From Zhenhengia stercoravium (GTDB lineage Bacteria; Bacillota; Clostridia; Lachnospirales; Cellulosilyticaceae), in NCBI GenBank assembly GCA_018883975.1, contig JAHLFD010000238.1:1-6580 (forward strand): a DNA stretch of 6,580 bases. The letters are read 5' to 3'. The notes beneath the pieces were generated by a model that saw only the letters and a list, made by a program, of their open reading frames with translations, was not told the origin of the DNA and did not search any database. Below are positions 6,476 to 6,580 of this stretch, in pieces. A program made the position numbers and the translations under genes. Numbering within the stretch: position 1 is the stretch's first letter; the number at the start of each line of letters is the position of its first letter.

Positions 6476-6539
6476 CAAGATTTATCTACTTTCTAGTGGC
6501 AACAAAGTAGATAAAGGGGGAATCCTATCAAGTTGCCAC
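6424..6539 (-). ncRNA. Candidate structured RNA or element: two 12-bp hairpins whose loops pair with outside segments
   Basis: Hairpin 1 has perfect 12-bp arms 6481-6492 and 6504-6515; its 11-base loop contains GTGGCAAC (6496-6503), exactly complementary to GTTGCCAC (6532-6539). Hairpin 2 has perfect 12-bp arms 6424-6435 and 6464-6475; its interior segment TTCCCCCTTTA (6444-6454) is exactly complementary to TAAAGGGGGAA (6512-6522). Each loop can therefore pair with a segment outside its own stem, a double-pseudoknot layout. The pairings hold on either strand. The minus strand is favoured because hairpin 2 carries a U tract there. I recognise no known riboswitch, tmRNA, RNase P or T-box signature. 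A transposon end with palindromes is the main alternative. Confidence -1.
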
Positions 6540-6551
6540 GAAATTAAAGCC

Positions 6552-6580
6552 CTGTCTCTTATACACATCTGACGCTGCCG
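6552..6580 (+). other. Sequencing adapter: Tn5 mosaic end plus Nextera read-1 adapter start
   Basis: CTGTCTCTTATACACATCT (6552-6570) is the 19-base Tn5 mosaic end used in tagmentation libraries. The following GACGCTGCCG is the start of the reverse complement of the Nextera read-1 adapter. This is untrimmed library sequence, not a natural transposon. It marks the contig end and should be masked. Genomic DNA ends at about 6551. Confidence -1.

Larger units (their letters stand above)
6203..6551. other. Non-coding region of about 350 bases between the DUF218 gene and the contig end
   Basis: No credible reading frame is seen on either strand. Part 6203-6350 is extremely AT-rich and holds the DUF218 ribosome binding site, a candidate promoter and inverted repeats. 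Part 6354-6380 holds 11-base-period repeats. Part 6380-6551 is less AT-rich, has three copies of AATCCTA (starting at 6393, 6410 and 6521) and dense complementary segments that suggest structured RNA or a mobile-element end. Genomic sequence stops at 6551. Confidence -1.

Noticed and set aside
6393..6528. CRISPR array based on repeated AATCCTA
   Set aside because: The repeated unit is only 7-8 bases long and the copies are unevenly spaced (17 then 111 bases), unlike a CRISPR array.
6552..6580. Natural Tn5-type transposon end
   Set aside because: The 19-base mosaic end is a laboratory-optimised sequence, and the bases after it are the Nextera adapter, so it is a library artefact.

Overview
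The window is AT-rich and looks like low-GC Firmicutes DNA, most likely class Clostridia near Lachnospiraceae or Cellulosilyticum. The main support is the N-terminus of PolC, the Gram-positive replicative DNA polymerase, together with strong GGAGG-type ribosome binding sites. The genus is an inference. All five recognisable genes lie on the minus strand, so transcription runs from high to low coordinates.

Layout in transcription order: a non-coding region rich in inverted repeats (6203-6551); a DUF218/YdcF-type membrane protein (5483-6202); a secreted protein with TPR repeats, a GH26-like glycoside hydrolase domain and an Ig-like tail (3750-5384), closed by a terminator (3701-3738); an OmpR/VanR-type response regulator (2846-3538) whose 3' end overlaps a six-helix membrane sensor histidine kinase (583-2871), closed by a terminator (537-572); then polC with its own promoter, cut by the left edge after 145 codons.

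The regulator and kinase form a translationally coupled two-component system with its own promoter and terminator. The hydrolase and the DUF218 protein act at or outside the membrane, so the cluster may deal with cell-surface or external polysaccharide. The link to the two-component system rests on adjacency only, because a terminator separates them.

The last 29 bases (6552-6580) are not genomic. They are the Tn5 mosaic end plus the start of the Nextera read-1 adapter, so the true sequence stops at about 6551. Just inside this end (6424-6539) is the most unusual signal: two perfect 12-bp hairpins, each with an apical loop complementary to a nearby external segment, a double-pseudoknot layout that I do not recognise. 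One hairpin is followed by a U tract on the minus strand and looks like a terminator for a unit lying beyond the contig end. The element could be a structured RNA or the end of a multicopy mobile element, and a contig ending there would fit the latter.
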